A DNA stretch of 38,576 nucleotides from Fibrobacteria bacterium GUT307 (GCA_001462235.1 LIUI01000018.1:1-38576), one strand, 5' to 3'; shown: positions 23,140-33,800, counted from the stretch's first letter. Notes: generated by a model from the letters alone, not told the origin. Numbers and translations are program-made.

Positions 23140-24894
23140 TTAACTTCTTGCCCATAGCACCTCGTCCATTCTTATATCTGTTGCGCTTTGAGGTATGGAA
23201 CTTCTTATTTGAACGGAATATGCCAAGCCTATGCGCGGTATGCCTTTGCAAGATGCCAAAAAACGGTCGTAATAGCCGGTTCCGTGCCCCATTCGGCTGC
23301 CGTCTTTGCCAAAAACTACGCCCGGAACTATGAATGCAGCCGGCGTACCCAAAAACGCAGGCAAACTTGCCTTTGGTTCTATTATCCCAAAAACACCTGT
23401 TTGCAAATCATTTTCAATGTCTTGCACCAAAACAAATTCCATATTCTTCTTATCCAGCACTCTTGGCAAAAGAAGCCGGCCTTCCTCAGAAAGTTTTTTT
23501 AGCAAAGGTATAATTTGAGGTTCAAGCTCGGTAGGGTAAAATGTTGCTATATAACCGCTCTCCAAAGCAGAATGGCTTGCAAGTTCGGCAATCAATTTTT
23601 CCGATTCCTCTGCTTTGCTCTCCGCACTCATAGCCAAAATTCTCTCCTTTGCCCAGGCTCTGAATTCACTTGGGGTTTTGGGCAAAGTCGCTTTAAGAAC
23701 CAGTGCTTCCCAAATTTCACGCTGCCAATTCATAAATTCTGCGAATTTGAATTTCTCTTCCCAGCCGCCTAGCAAAGAATCTGCAAGCACATTTAATTGG
23801 CTTTGCTTTGCCAAAAGCCCGGAATCCACTTTCAACTGAGCAGCCTTTTCATTTCTTAATTCCCTAAGTCTTTCCCGCAAATCCTCGTTTATGGCTGTGC
23901 GGGGTGTGGATTTGCGAGTAGCCTGCGTGGGAAATTCGCTTGATGGAGCAGCAACGGCCTCGTTTAGCATTTTTAAGAAGGATTGGAGCAGGGGGCCTTT
24001 CATGTTCCTTGGCATTTTAGGCAAATTATGCTCGGTTATTTTTCCCTTGATTCTTGCGGCAATTTTAACCATATTGAGCATTAAATATGGATTCAAAACC
24101 CTGTAAGAAGCACAGTCTCTTCTTTTGGCTTCTTTGTCTCGCCAATGCCAAGCTGCTCTCAAAAGCTGCAACTCCAAGGGCTTGAATGCATTTGAGCCTC
24201 TTAATCTCCAATTATCTCTTTGAGTATTTTCCAAAAATTCATTTTGATTTTTCCTTGAATTTTTTAGCAAAGTATCGCAGGATTCCTGCAGCCATTCCAT
24301 GCGCCCCAGCTTGTTTAACTCTTTGCATTGAAGTTCCTTAATGGCATCAAGGTAAATTGTGTCTAGCACCGCATAGCGGCACATCTCAGGCGAGAGCGGC
24401 CTTTTTGTCCAGTCTGCTTTTTGGTTTTCCTTATCCAATTGCATCCCAAAATATTTTGCAACCAAGGCGGCTAAGCCTGTTTGCTTTTCTCCTAACAGTT
24501 TTGCGGCAATGGAGGTATCGTAAATTCTCTCAGGATAAAATCCGTGGAATATTGAAAGCAAACGTAAGTCGTAATCGCAGGCATGAAATGTTATTTGCTT
24601 TAACGCTTTGCATTTCCAAAGTGGCTTTATATTAAGCCCGCAAAGCGGGTCTAAAAGCCAATGGTATTTCCCAACGCTTATCTGAATTAAACTGAGTTTT
24701 TCCTGATAGTGATGCATGGAGTCTGCCTCGGTATCCATAACGCAAGAATCTGCCTGTTCCAGAATACCAAGCATCTTTCTGAACGAGCTTTTGTTGTTCA
24801 CAAAAACATACTCTGGGCTTTTGTCTATAAAGCCGCTTGCCTCTTCCGTGTATTTTGGGGCAAATAATCTGTAAAACAGAGAAGAAAGGAACAT
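23140..24894 (-). CDS. rnd: RNase D fused to 5-formyltetrahydrofolate cyclo-ligase
   Basis: A 584-residue two-enzyme fusion. Residues about 25-200 are a DEDDy 3'-5' exonuclease with D54 and E56 (MDTEAD), D107 (HACDYDL), and Y174 and D178 (YAVLD). Two HRDC-like domains follow (about 232-310 and 337-397), so the RNase D part is complete and should trim tRNA and other RNA 3' ends. Residues about 408-584 form a full MTHFS domain: YIATFYPTELEP, VPGVVFGKDGSRMGHGTGYYDRFL and IPRIGLAYSVQI, which recycles 5-formyl-THF to 5,10-methenyl-THF. The canonical GxGGGYYDR loop reads GHGTGYYDR. The gene is last in the ribosomal-protein/RNAP run, 11 bases after nuoI. I know of no usual fusion of these two enzymes. 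Confidence 0.9.
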   Translation of the reverse strand: MFLSSLFYRLFAPKYTEEASGFIDKSPEYVFVNNKSSFRKMLGILEQADSCVMDTEADSMHHYQEKLSLIQISVGKYHWLLDPLCGLNIKPLWKCKALKQITFHACDYDLRLLSIFHGFYPERIYDTSIAAKLLGEKQTGLAALVAKYFGMQLDKENQKADWTKRPLSPEMCRYAVLDTIYLDAIKELQCKELNKLGRMEWLQESCDTLLKNSRKNQNEFLENTQRDNWRLRGSNAFKPLELQLLRAAWHWRDKEAKRRDCASYRVLNPYLMLNMVKIAARIKGKITEHNLPKMPRNMKGPLLQSFLKMLNEAVAAPSSEFPTQATRKSTPRTAINEDLRERLRELRNEKAAQLKVDSGLLAKQSQLNVLADSLLGGWEEKFKFAEFMNWQREIWEALVLKATLPKTPSEFRAWAKERILAMSAESKAEESEKLIAELASHSALESGYIATFYPTELEPQIIPLLKKLSEEGRLLLPRVLDKKNMEFVLVQDIENDLQTGVFGIIEPKASLPAFLGTPAAFIVPGVVFGKDGSRMGHGTGYYDRFLASCKGIPRIGLAYSVQIRSSIPQSATDIRMDEVLWARS

Positions 24895-24905
24895 TCAGGA
24901 ATAAG

Positions 24906-25364
24906 TTAGTAATATTTAGCCAAAAATTTCTCGCGGCTATCGTGAACAAAGGAGGTTTTTCCTGTGTCCATTCTTATAGCGTCAACTGGGCACGCTTCAA
25001 CGCAAAGGCCGCAAAATACGCAAGCTAAATGGTCTATTTCAAAACTTACTGCTCTTTTTTCAACAAAACCATCTGGCGAATCTCCGGCTTTTATCTTGAT
25101 GCAACGCGCCGGGCAAGCCGCTGCGCACATTCCGCAAGCAACGCAACGTGGGGAGCCGTCTGCTCTTTTAAGCAGATAATGCTTGCCACGGTAGTCCTTT
25201 GGAATTCCGGGTTTTATTGTTGGGTAAGGAATGGTGGGGAGAGTTTCGTATTTAAAAAGCCCGCGCAAAAAATGCCTGAGGGTGGTATATAAACCACGAA
25301 TTGCCTCGGGTACATAAGAAACCACCCAAAGCGTTCTCTCAGGATGCCGGACTATACGGGGCAT
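24906..25364 (-). CDS. nuoI: NADH-quinone oxidoreductase subunit I-like 2x[4Fe-4S] protein
   Basis: A 152-residue NuoI-type ferredoxin. Two cluster motifs, CVACGMCAAACPARC and CVFCGLCVEACPVDA, and the LLKRADGSPRC and F-E-IDHLACVFCGLC context match the complex I subunit that passes electrons through N6a and N6b. An upstream ATG overlaps rpsG; the MPRIVRHPERT start at 25364 has an AGGTGG Shine-Dalgarno and follows the rpsG stop by one base, so it is preferred. No other nuo gene is nearby. It is co-transcribed with ribosomal protein genes, in the place where fusA often stands. It either belongs to a dispersed complex I or serves another iron-sulfur oxidoreductase. Confidence 0.85.
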   Translation of the reverse strand: MPRIVRHPERTLWVVSYVPEAIRGLYTTLRHFLRGLFKYETLPTIPYPTIKPGIPKDYRGKHYLLKRADGSPRCVACGMCAAACPARCIKIKAGDSPDGFVEKRAVSFEIDHLACVFCGLCVEACPVDAIRMDTGKTSFVHDSREKFLAKYY

Positions 25365-25365
25365 A

Positions 25366-25842
25366 CTACCACCTAAAATGAGCAAATGCTTTGTTAGCTT
25401 CTGCCATTTTATGCGTATCTATTTTTTTGCGAACTGCGCCGCCATCGTTGTTTTTTGCAGCAACGAGTTCTGCAGCCAAACGCAAGGCCATGTTCTGCTC
25501 ATTCCTTTTGCGAGCCGCTATCAAAAGCCAGCGAAGCGCAAGGGCTTTGGCACGTTCTGGTGCAACCTCAATGGGAACTTGATAGTTAGCACCACCAACT
25601 CTGCGGGTTTTAACCTCTACGTGCGGCTTGATATTTTCAAGGCACAGGTCAAACTTTTCCATAACGGATTCGGAGCCTGCGATTTTTTTGTTCATCTCTT
25701 CAAGTGCGGTATATACAATACGCTCTGCTATTGTTTTTTTACCTGCTTTGAGAACCACGCCTACCAGCTCCGTTACAACGGTTGAATGGAAACGGGGATC
25801 CGGCAAAATGGAACGATGAATGGATTTTCTTCTTCTAGACAT
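25366..25842 (-). CDS. rpsG: 30S ribosomal protein S7
   Basis: A 158-residue S7, which nucleates folding of the 16S rRNA 3' major domain and contacts tRNA at the E site. MSRRRKSIHRSILPDP, the ANYQVPIEVAPERA and ALRWLLIAARKR motifs are conserved. AGGAGA lies just before the ATG. rpsL stops 9 bases upstream, and nuoI starts 1 base after the stop. The usual fusA and tuf genes of the str operon do not follow it. Confidence 0.97.
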   Translation of the reverse strand: MSRRRKSIHRSILPDPRFHSTVVTELVGVVLKAGKKTIAERIVYTALEEMNKKIAGSESVMEKFDLCLENIKPHVEVKTRRVGGANYQVPIEVAPERAKALALRWLLIAARKRNEQNMALRLAAELVAAKNNDGGAVRKKIDTHKMAEANKAFAHFRW

Positions 25843-25851
25843 ATTATTCTC

Positions 25852-26253
25852 CTATTTCTTGCCGCCCTTTACTGGGGCTGCTGCGGCTTTCTTTTTTACA
25901 CCATAGCGAGAACGGGCTTGCTTGCGGCCGTTTACGGCTTGGGTATCCAATGCTCCGCGGATTATGTGATAGCGAACACCAGGCACGTCTTTAACACGGC
26001 CGCCCCTGATTAGCACTATGGAATGTTCTTGCAGGTTATGGCCCTCACCCGGTATGTAAGCCGTTACTTCCATCTTGTTGCTTAAACGCACACGAGCGAT
26101 TTTGCGCAAGGCAGAATTGGGCTTTTTAGGTGTTGTGGTATAAACACGGCTGCAAACGCCGCGTTTTTGGGGGCATGCTTTAAGCGCTGGGGCTGTTGTG
26201 CGGTTCTTGACCTTTTTACGGCCAAGGCGTACTAGCTGTTGAATTGTTGGCAC
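25852..26253 (-). CDS. rpsL: 30S ribosomal protein S12
   Basis: A 133-residue S12 of the decoding centre. The start is a GTG (rc of 26251-26253), fixed by the universal [10 protein letters not shown]-terminus and an AGGAGA Shine-Dalgarno 7 bases upstream. [13 protein letters not shown] carries the usual lysine (E. coli K42 position) and [10 protein letters not shown] the K87-equivalent, so the streptomycin-site residues look wild-type. A Lys/Ala-rich tail ([14 protein letters not shown]) extends past the conserved core. It lies 57 bases downstream of rpoC. Confidence 0.97.
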   Translation of the reverse strand: MPTIQQLVRLGRKKVKNRTTAPALKACPQKRGVCSRVYTTTPKKPNSALRKIARVRLSNKMEVTAYIPGEGHNLQEHSIVLIRGGRVKDVPGVRYHIIRGALDTQAVNGRKQARSRYGVKKKAAAAPVKGGKK

Positions 26254-26289
26254 TCTGGATTCTCCTAGATGCAGGTTAATTTAGCTTTT

Positions 26290-26307
26290 TTTGCAAAGCC
26301 TTGCAAA
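26290..26307 (-). other. Weak hairpin in the rpoC-rpsL gap
   Basis: Seven-bp inverted repeat TTTGCAA/TTGCAAA with a 4-nt loop, on the minus strand TTTGCAA-GGCT-TTGCAAA followed by A residues, not T. It could be an mRNA processing site between rpoC and rpsL but lacks terminator features. Confidence 0.3.
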
Positions 26308-26310
26308 GTT

Positions 26311-29300
26311 TTACTCAATATCATAATCTTCCTCAAAATCTTCGTCCAAAGCGGACTGATTGCGAACTTGCTCCGAAGACAACTCATCCTTTGCATCGGA
26401 ATCCTTTATTTCAACGTTCCGTAAATGCAAGGAGCCTGTGCCGGAGGGTATTAAACGGCCCATAATAACATTTTCCTTTAAGCCAAGTAATTTGTCTTTG
26501 GAACCTGCTATGGTGGCTTTGGTAAGCACTTTTGTGGTTTCTTGGAAAGATGCAGCAGCTATAAAGCTATCCATAGCAAGAGCGGCTTTTGTTATGCCCA
26601 AAAGCAAAGGAGCGGTTTTGGCAAGAGCCTTGCCCTCTTCTTGCAATCTGCAGTTTTCCATGCGAAGTTCAACTCTAGAAACATCCTCGCCGCCTAAGAA
26701 TTTGGAGCCACCTGGGTCTGTAATGGCAACCTTTCTCATCATCTGGCGAACAATGCACTCTATGTGCTTATCAGAAATGGTAACCGCCTGCAAACGATAA
26801 ACCGATTGAATTTCGTCTATCAAATGCCTTTGCAATTCCTCTTCGCCAAGAATACTTAAAATATCTGTTAAACTTATGGAACCTTCTGCTATTGCATGCC
26901 CCTTGCGAACTCTATCGCCTTCGTGAACAGAGAGATGTTTTCCGTGCGGAACCACGAGTTCTTCTTCGGTATTGTCTGCGCCTTTGATTATCACCGTTTG
27001 CCCAGAACTTTTTTCTGAACCAAAAACAACAATGCCATCTATAGGAGCAAGCACCGCAGGATTCTTTGGTTCGCGGGCTTCAAACAATTCGGCAACCCTA
27101 GGCAAACCGCCTGTGATGTCTTTTGTTTTTCCAACAGCGCGAGGCAATTTTGCTATTGTTTGGCCGCCTTCAATGGTATCGCCATCGTGAACGGTTAAGA
27201 ATGCGGCATTCGGCAAAAAGAAATGGCCAACACGTTCGCCGTTTTGCATTACATTTATGGATGCACGCTTGCGGCCTCTTTTATCATTGATTATAGTCCA
27301 TGTCTCTATGCCGGTAGTTTCGTCAACTTCAGACATATAGGTTGTTTTTTCAACAAAGTCTAAGAGCTGGATTTTACCCGGAACATTGCTTATAATAGGG
27401 CTGTTATAGGGATCCCATTCAAAGAGCATATCGCCTTTTTTAACTTGTTCGCCGTTTTTAACTTTGAGCGTTGCTCCATAAGGAATTTGCCAACGGCCAC
27501 GGTTTATGCCGTTTTTATCTATGAACACAAGCTCTGCCATACGGCTTATCTCTATTTGAGAACCCTTGTATTCTATCTCATCGCTGCTCTCAAGAGAAAT
27601 TTTGCCATCACTGGGAGCCTTTTTGTTATTATCAACCGTAATGCGGCTAGATGCACCACCTATGTGGAATGTGCGGAGCGTGAGCTGCGTACCCGGTTCT
27701 CCAATGGACTGGGCTGCCAAAACGCCAACGGCTTCGCCTAAATCAACCAAGCGGCCAGAAGCAAGCATTCTGCCATAGCACTTTGCACAAACCCCAAGCG
27801 GTGAATTGCAGGTAAGCACGGAACGCACGGCAACTTCTTCTATGCCGGCATCCATGATTTTTGGAATGTGCTTTTCCTCTATCATCTCACCTTTTGGAAC
27901 CAATAAATCGTCGTTTACAGGGTGCCTGATTTCTTTGAGGGATAAACGCCCTAGAATACGCTCACCCAAACTTTGAACAATATTGTCTCCATCTTTGGAA
28001 GCAGAGCGAACAATGCCTTTAACAACAAGATGTATAGTTGATTTAACGCCAACTTGCATCATTTCTTTTAACTTTGAAGTGGTCATTAGAGAACCAGCAG
28101 CGGCAATGACTTTGCCATCTTCTCCGTGAACGGCTTTTTCTAAAGTTGCCCCCAGCATTTTTTTGCTGAGTTGTTCGTAATTGATTGCCTCAATGAATTT
28201 TAATTCTACAAACATCAATTTGCGCAACACTTCCTTTTCCAATTCCTCGCCTCTTTTCACCAGAATTTCTTCTGAGTTTGGCTTAAAAATATCTTTTGCC
28301 GCAACATAGCCTTTTAGCCTTCTGGCAAATAAGCTAAGTCCCTCGGAAGTGTCTTTTATGCCTTCGTAATGATCAATGGGCACACGCTCGGGAATTACTT
28401 TAATCTCGCAGCAGTCATCTTCGGTAATAACCAAGTTTTGCGCAACATCAACTAAACGGCGAGTCAAATAACCTGCATCGGCGGTTTTAAGAGCTGTATC
28501 GGAAAGACCTTTACGTGCGCCGTGCGTAGAAATAAAGTATTCCAAAGAGTTTAGACCTTCACGGAAACAGCTGGTTATAGGATTTTCTATAACTTCGTGT
28601 TCGCCTATTTTTCTGGTTGGCTTTTGCATTAAGCCACGCATTCCAGAAAGCTGTTTTATTTGCTCCCTTGAACCACGCGCGCCGGAATCTGCCATCATAA
28701 ATAGAGGGTTAAAGCCGTCTCTGTCGCCAGATAGCAATTCCCATTGTTTAATAGCAACATCGCTGGTTGTACGGGACCACAAATCGATTATCTGATTGTA
28801 ACGCTCGCCATCCGTAACCGCACCTTGATCATATAGGTCTCTGATTTCATTTGCCTTTTTGGTGGCCTCGTCTAGCAGGGTTTGCTTTTCTTCTGGGATA
28901 ACCATTTCTGCTATTGCCACAGAAGAACCCGCTTTGGATGCCCACTTATATCCAAGGTCTTTTAGAGAATCCAAATAATCTACGGTAATAAAGTTACCGC
29001 TTCTGCGGTATAAATCATCAACGGATCTCGCTATCACTTTTTTGGAGAATGTATCGTCTGCATAACCAAGAATGTTTGGAATTGCTTGATTTAAGATAAC
29101 CCTTCCAACAGAGGTTTTAATGCGGCTATCTTCTTTTAATGTTAAGAATTCTACCTTTACGTCCTTCTTTGCCAAAACCTCTTCGCCGTTTTCGTTTTCG
29201 CATTTTGTATCGTAGTCCAAAGCACCGCGGTAAAGTTTGCGGCCTTTGCGTAAACGGAGCATTATGGTTGCATTCAAATCGGCTACGCCGTTTTCATAGG

Positions 29301-30876
29301 CTTGTATAACCTCTTGGTCGCTTCCAAAAATCATTCCCTCGCCTTTAACTTTTGGGCGCGGTTTAGAAAGGTAATAAAGACCAAGAACTATATCTTGAGA
29401 AGGAACAGCTATTGGCTGCCCAGAAGCCGGGTGCAAAATATTGTTTGAAGAGAGCATCAAAACTCTGCATTCAAGCTGTGCCTCAAAAGAAAGCGGCAAA
29501 TGCACCGCCATTTGGTCACCGTCAAAATCTGCGTTAAATGCGGCGCAAACAAGAGGATGCAAGCGAATAGCAGAACCTTCTATCAATTTTGGATAAAAAG
29601 CCTGGATACCTAAACGATGCAAAGTAGGTGCGCGGTTAAGCATAACGGGATGGTCTTTGATAATAGGCTCAACAATATCCCATACTTTTGGATCTTCTGA
29701 GTCAATGATTTTCTTTGCGTGGCGAACCGTATTTGCCAAGCCTTCTTCACCCATAATTTTACGGACTATAAAAGGTTTGTAAAGTTCCAAAGCCATTTTT
29801 TTGGGCAAACCGCATTCGTGCATTTTCAGTTCTGGCCCCACCACTATAACAGAACGGCCCGAATAATCCACACGCTTACCCAAAAGGTTGGTGCGGAAAC
29901 GCCCCTGCTTGCCTTTTAAAAGTTCAGACAGGGATTTCATTTTATCTTTCTTTTTTGCCTTAGGATCGCTGTCAAAAAGATTATCCACAGCTTCTTGCAG
30001 CATTCTCTTTTCGTTGCGCAAAATTATGTCTGGAGCACGTGCATCAATCAATTTTCTAAGACGGTTATTGCGGTTTATTACCCTGCGATAAAACTCATTC
30101 AAATCTGATGTTGCAAAACGGCCGCCGTCAAGCTGCACCAAGGGGCGCAAATCCGGGGGAATAACGGGAAGAACATCCAAAACCATCCATTCCGGTTTGT
30201 TGGGAGAATTTTTGAACGCCTCAACAAATTTCAGCCTTTTCAAGGCTTCTGCTTTTATGCTCTTTGAGCCGCTTTCTTCTGCCTGCAAAGAGAGTTCTTC
30301 GGAAAGTTCGTCTAGTTTTAAGTTTGCCAAAACTCTTCTAATTGCTATGGCACCCATTTCTGCTTGGAGGTTTAGGCTTTCCTTTTTTGCATCTTCGTAA
30401 TCGTCGCTGGATATTATCTGGTTTTTTTTGAATTTGGAATTACCCGGGTCTATCACTATGTATTGTTCGTAATATATAACCCTTTCCAAATCCTTGGCAG
30501 AAACTCCAAGCAAATTTCCTATTATGCAAGGCTGGTTTTTGAAAAACCAAATATGAACCACCGGAATTAGCAGTTCTATATGGCCCATGCGTTCACGGCG
30601 AACTTTGGAAGTTGTAACTTCAACTCCGCACTTATCGCACACAACCCCTCTATAACGCTGCCTCTTATACTTGCCGCAATTACATTCCCAGTTTTTGTAA
30701 GGGCCAAAAATTTTTTCGCAAAATAGACCATCTTTTTCTGGCTTAAAAGACCTATAATTCATAGTTTCTGGCTTGGTAACTTCGCCGTAAGACCAATCGC
30801 GAATTGTGTCTGGATTTGCCAACTGAATGGAAATTTCAGCTACGCTCTTCGTGGAATCGTTGAATTCTTCAAACAT
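26311..30876 (-). CDS. rpoC: DNA-directed RNA polymerase subunit beta'
   Basis: A 1521-residue beta' subunit. The start MFEEFNDSTKSV (30876) has GGAGG 6 bases upstream and overlaps the rpoB stop by 8 bases; the frame continues upstream inside rpoB but is not used. The N-terminal zinc site CNCGKYKRQRYRGVVCDKC, the catalytic NADFDGDQM with three Mg-binding Asp, the second zinc site with CNSPLGVCAKC, and the bridge-helix/trigger-loop segments (GEPGTQLTLRTFHIGG) are present. It is longer than E. coli beta' (1407). The extra length appears to lie partly in sandwich-barrel hybrid inserts after the GGA motif (about 200 residues before LPRVAELFEARE). Catalytic residues are intact. Confidence 0.97.
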   Translation of the reverse strand: MFEEFNDSTKSVAEISIQLANPDTIRDWSYGEVTKPETMNYRSFKPEKDGLFCEKIFGPYKNWECNCGKYKRQRYRGVVCDKCGVEVTTSKVRRERMGHIELLIPVVHIWFFKNQPCIIGNLLGVSAKDLERVIYYEQYIVIDPGNSKFKKNQIISSDDYEDAKKESLNLQAEMGAIAIRRVLANLKLDELSEELSLQAEESGSKSIKAEALKRLKFVEAFKNSPNKPEWMVLDVLPVIPPDLRPLVQLDGGRFATSDLNEFYRRVINRNNRLRKLIDARAPDIILRNEKRMLQEAVDNLFDSDPKAKKKDKMKSLSELLKGKQGRFRTNLLGKRVDYSGRSVIVVGPELKMHECGLPKKMALELYKPFIVRKIMGEEGLANTVRHAKKIIDSEDPKVWDIVEPIIKDHPVMLNRAPTLHRLGIQAFYPKLIEGSAIRLHPLVCAAFNADFDGDQMAVHLPLSFEAQLECRVLMLSSNNILHPASGQPIAVPSQDIVLGLYYLSKPRPKVKGEGMIFGSDQEVIQAYENGVADLNATIMLRLRKGRKLYRGALDYDTKCENENGEEVLAKKDVKVEFLTLKEDSRIKTSVGRVILNQAIPNILGYADDTFSKKVIARSVDDLYRRSGNFITVDYLDSLKDLGYKWASKAGSSVAIAEMVIPEEKQTLLDEATKKANEIRDLYDQGAVTDGERYNQIIDLWSRTTSDVAIKQWELLSGDRDGFNPLFMMADSGARGSREQIKQLSGMRGLMQKPTRKIGEHEVIENPITSCFREGLNSLEYFISTHGARKGLSDTALKTADAGYLTRRLVDVAQNLVITEDDCCEIKVIPERVPIDHYEGIKDTSEGLSLFARRLKGYVAAKDIFKPNSEEILVKRGEELEKEVLRKLMFVELKFIEAINYEQLSKKMLGATLEKAVHGEDGKVIAAAGSLMTTSKLKEMMQVGVKSTIHLVVKGIVRSASKDGDNIVQSLGERILGRLSLKEIRHPVNDDLLVPKGEMIEEKHIPKIMDAGIEEVAVRSVLTCNSPLGVCAKCYGRMLASGRLVDLGEAVGVLAAQSIGEPGTQLTLRTFHIGGASSRITVDNNKKAPSDGKISLESSDEIEYKGSQIEISRMAELVFIDKNGINRGRWQIPYGATLKVKNGEQVKKGDMLFEWDPYNSPIISNVPGKIQLLDFVEKTTYMSEVDETTGIETWTIINDKRGRKRASINVMQNGERVGHFFLPNAAFLTVHDGDTIEGGQTIAKLPRAVGKTKDITGGLPRVAELFEAREPKNPAVLAPIDGIVVFGSEKSSGQTVIIKGADNTEEELVVPHGKHLSVHEGDRVRKGHAIAEGSISLTDILSILGEEELQRHLIDEIQSVYRLQAVTISDKHIECIVRQMMRKVAITDPGGSKFLGGEDVSRVELRMENCRLQEEGKALAKTAPLLLGITKAALAMDSFIAAASFQETTKVLTKATIAGSKDKLLGLKENVIMGRLIPSGTGSLHLRNVEIKDSDAKDELSSEQVRNQSALDEDFEEDYDIE

Positions 30877-33800
30877 TGTCTGCCTCCGAGACTTTAATGT
30901 CCAAACCAAGGGAACGGAACTCGCGCACCAAAACCCGGAAACTTTCCGGTGTTCCTGGCGCAGGCGGATTTTCACCCTTAACTATTGCATCGTAAATTCT
31001 GTTTCTGCCGTTAATATCATCTGATTTAACGGTTAATAATTCCTGCAACGTATATGCTGCACCGTAGGCTTCCAAAGCCCAAACTTCCATTTCTCCAAAT
31101 CTCTGGCCTCCAAAGTGGGATTTTCCGCCAAGAGGTTGCTGAGTTACAAGTGCATAAGGGCCCGTGGAACGAGCGTGTATTTTGTCTTCAACCAAATGGT
31201 TGAGTTTTAGCATATACATGGTGCCTATTGTTACATCGTTCAAGAAAGGTTCCCCTGTGCGGCCATCGTAAAGCGTTGCTTTTCCCGTAATGCCGCCTTT
31301 TGGAATATCCTTTCCGTGTTTGTCTCTGAACGCCTTTTTTTCTTCATCTGTCCAGAAATGTTCGGAAACTTTTACAACGGGGTTTTCAATATAGGCTTTT
31401 TTGAGTTCGCTTTCTATGTTGCTAAAAGAAACTCCATTGAACACGGGGGTTTCTACGTGCAAGCCAAGCGCGGTTGCAGCCCAGCCCAAATGCACTTCCA
31501 AAACCTGCCCCACATTCATACGGGAAGGAACGCCAAGCGGGTTCAAAAGTATTTGAACCGGTTTTCCGTCTTCGGTAAATGGCATATCTTCAACAGATAC
31601 TATTTTGGCTACAACGCCTTTGTTTCCGTGGCGGCCTGCCATTTTATCACCTATGGAAAGGCGGCGTTTTTTGGCTACATAAACTTTAATTACCTTGAAT
31701 ACGCCCGGTTTTAATTCATCGCCTTTATTAACTTTATCTATCTCTTTTTCTTTCAAATCGTTTTGCTCCGCTATGCGGCGATTTGTGATATTAAGCAATA
31801 AAGCCACGTCTTCTTGGTTTTTTTGGTCATCGCAAAATACACTGCCAGAAGCAAGATGCGAAAAATCGGTTTTGTCCAAAAGTTCCTGAGTCCATTGTTT
31901 CCCAGCGGCAACCACAATTTCATTTGTAATGCCATTGCGAACTTCGCCGCTGGTTTTGCCCAAGAGTAAGCGGGCAAGTTCTGGTTTGCGGGCTTCTTCT
32001 ATCTGTTTTGCCTGTTCTGCAAATTCCGTTGCTATTGCCCTAATTCTAGTGGCAAGTTCTTCACGATGTTTTTGCTCTTCGTCTTTTGTATTTCCACGGC
32101 TTTCCCTGCGCTGGAATACATGGGTATCTATAACAATGCCCTTTATTCCGCTAGGAACTCTCAGAGAAGAATCGCTTACATCACCAGACTTAGCACCAAA
32201 GATAGCACGGAGCAGTTTTTCTTCTGGAGCCAGTTCAGATTCGCCTTTGGGCGTAACCTTCCCTACCAAAATATCCCCGGGGTGAACTTCCATTCCAATG
32301 CGAACAATGCCATCTTCGTCTAGAAGGCGGCGGTCTTTTTCGCTTACATTAGGGACATCTCTTGTTGTTTCTTCTTTGCCGCGCTTGGTTTCTCTAACCT
32401 CAATTTCAAATTCTTCTATATGTATAGAGGTAAAGGTATCTTTAATCGCAAGTTCTTCGGAAATTATTATAGCATCTTCGTAATTGTAGCCTTGCCATGG
32501 CAAGAATGCAACGCGAATATTTTTGCCAAGAGCGAGTTCTCCCCTATCCGTGGAAGTACCGTCTGCCAAAACATCACCTGCCTCTACCTTATTGCCAAGT
32601 TTGCAAATAGGTTTTTGGTTTACGCAAGAATTCTGATTAGAGCGTTCAAATTTACGCAGTTCATAAACATCGTGAGGTTTACATCCCAGAGTTTCGTAAT
32701 TCGTATCTGTTTTATCTCTTAACACCTCTATGCGGGTGGCATCTACATAAGTCACTGTGCCACCATTTTTTGCCCTTATCAAAGTGCCAGAATCAAGTGC
32801 TACCTTCTTTTCTAAACCTGTTCCAACAACCGGAGCCTCGGAACGGAGCAAAGGCACTGCTTGGCGTTGCATATTAGAACCCATAAGAGCACGGTTAGCA
32901 TCATCATGTTCAAGGAAGGGAATTAAACCTGCCGCAACAGACACTATTTGCATAGGCGAAACATCCATTAAATCCACCCTTTCTACCCTTTGAGCTTCGG
33001 TATCTTCTAAGGAAATTTCCTTTATGTTGGGCAAACTTGGGAATTCACCTTCTGCTCTTACCAAAACAAAATCGTCTGTAAATCTTTTGGTTTGAGCATC
33101 TAGAATTGTGCTTGCCGGAGCAATTTTGTAATGATCTTCTTCGTAGGCTGTTAAGTAAACTATCCAATCAGAAACAACCATTTGCACGTCTCGGCCCTTT
33201 TGCGTAAAATCTGCCTTGGGTTTTTTGGAATCGCCATTTTTGTACACACCAAGGGTCACTCCGTTTTTAATTATCACGGCCCCGTTTCCGGAATCAAATT
33301 CAAAACTCTTATTTACAAATAAGTCAAAAAGTTCCAACTGCCTGCCGGAGAATTTTTTGCGAGCAAAATTCACTTCGTTTTTGCTGAGTTCTGTTTGCAT
33401 CAAAAGCTGCTGATCTGCATCGCCAAAAAAACTCTTCATTATGCCGGCGTGCCAGCGTGCTTCAGGGAATTCATAAGTTTTCCCAGTGCTGTCTTGGAAA
33501 GGCAGCAAGCCCACTATCCTATAAGGGGTTTCTATAAAACCAAAATGATTTACAATAGAGAATGTAGCAAGGGAGTTTATCAAACCTATATTTGCACCTT
33601 CCGGAGTTTCTATTGGGCACAAGCGTCCGTAATGCGAATGATGTACGTCGCGCACTTCCAAGCCTGCTCTGTCTCTGGACAAACCGCCGGGGCCAAGGGC
33701 AGATATTCTGCGTTTGTTGGTAAGCTCAGAAAGCGGGTTCACCTGATCCATAAACTGCGAGAGCTGGCTTGAACCAAAGAATGCGGCAACCATGCTGTTT

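Noticed and set aside
26290-26307. Intrinsic terminator after rpoC
   Set aside because: The small hairpin is followed by A residues on the transcribed strand, not a T run, and rpsL follows closely.
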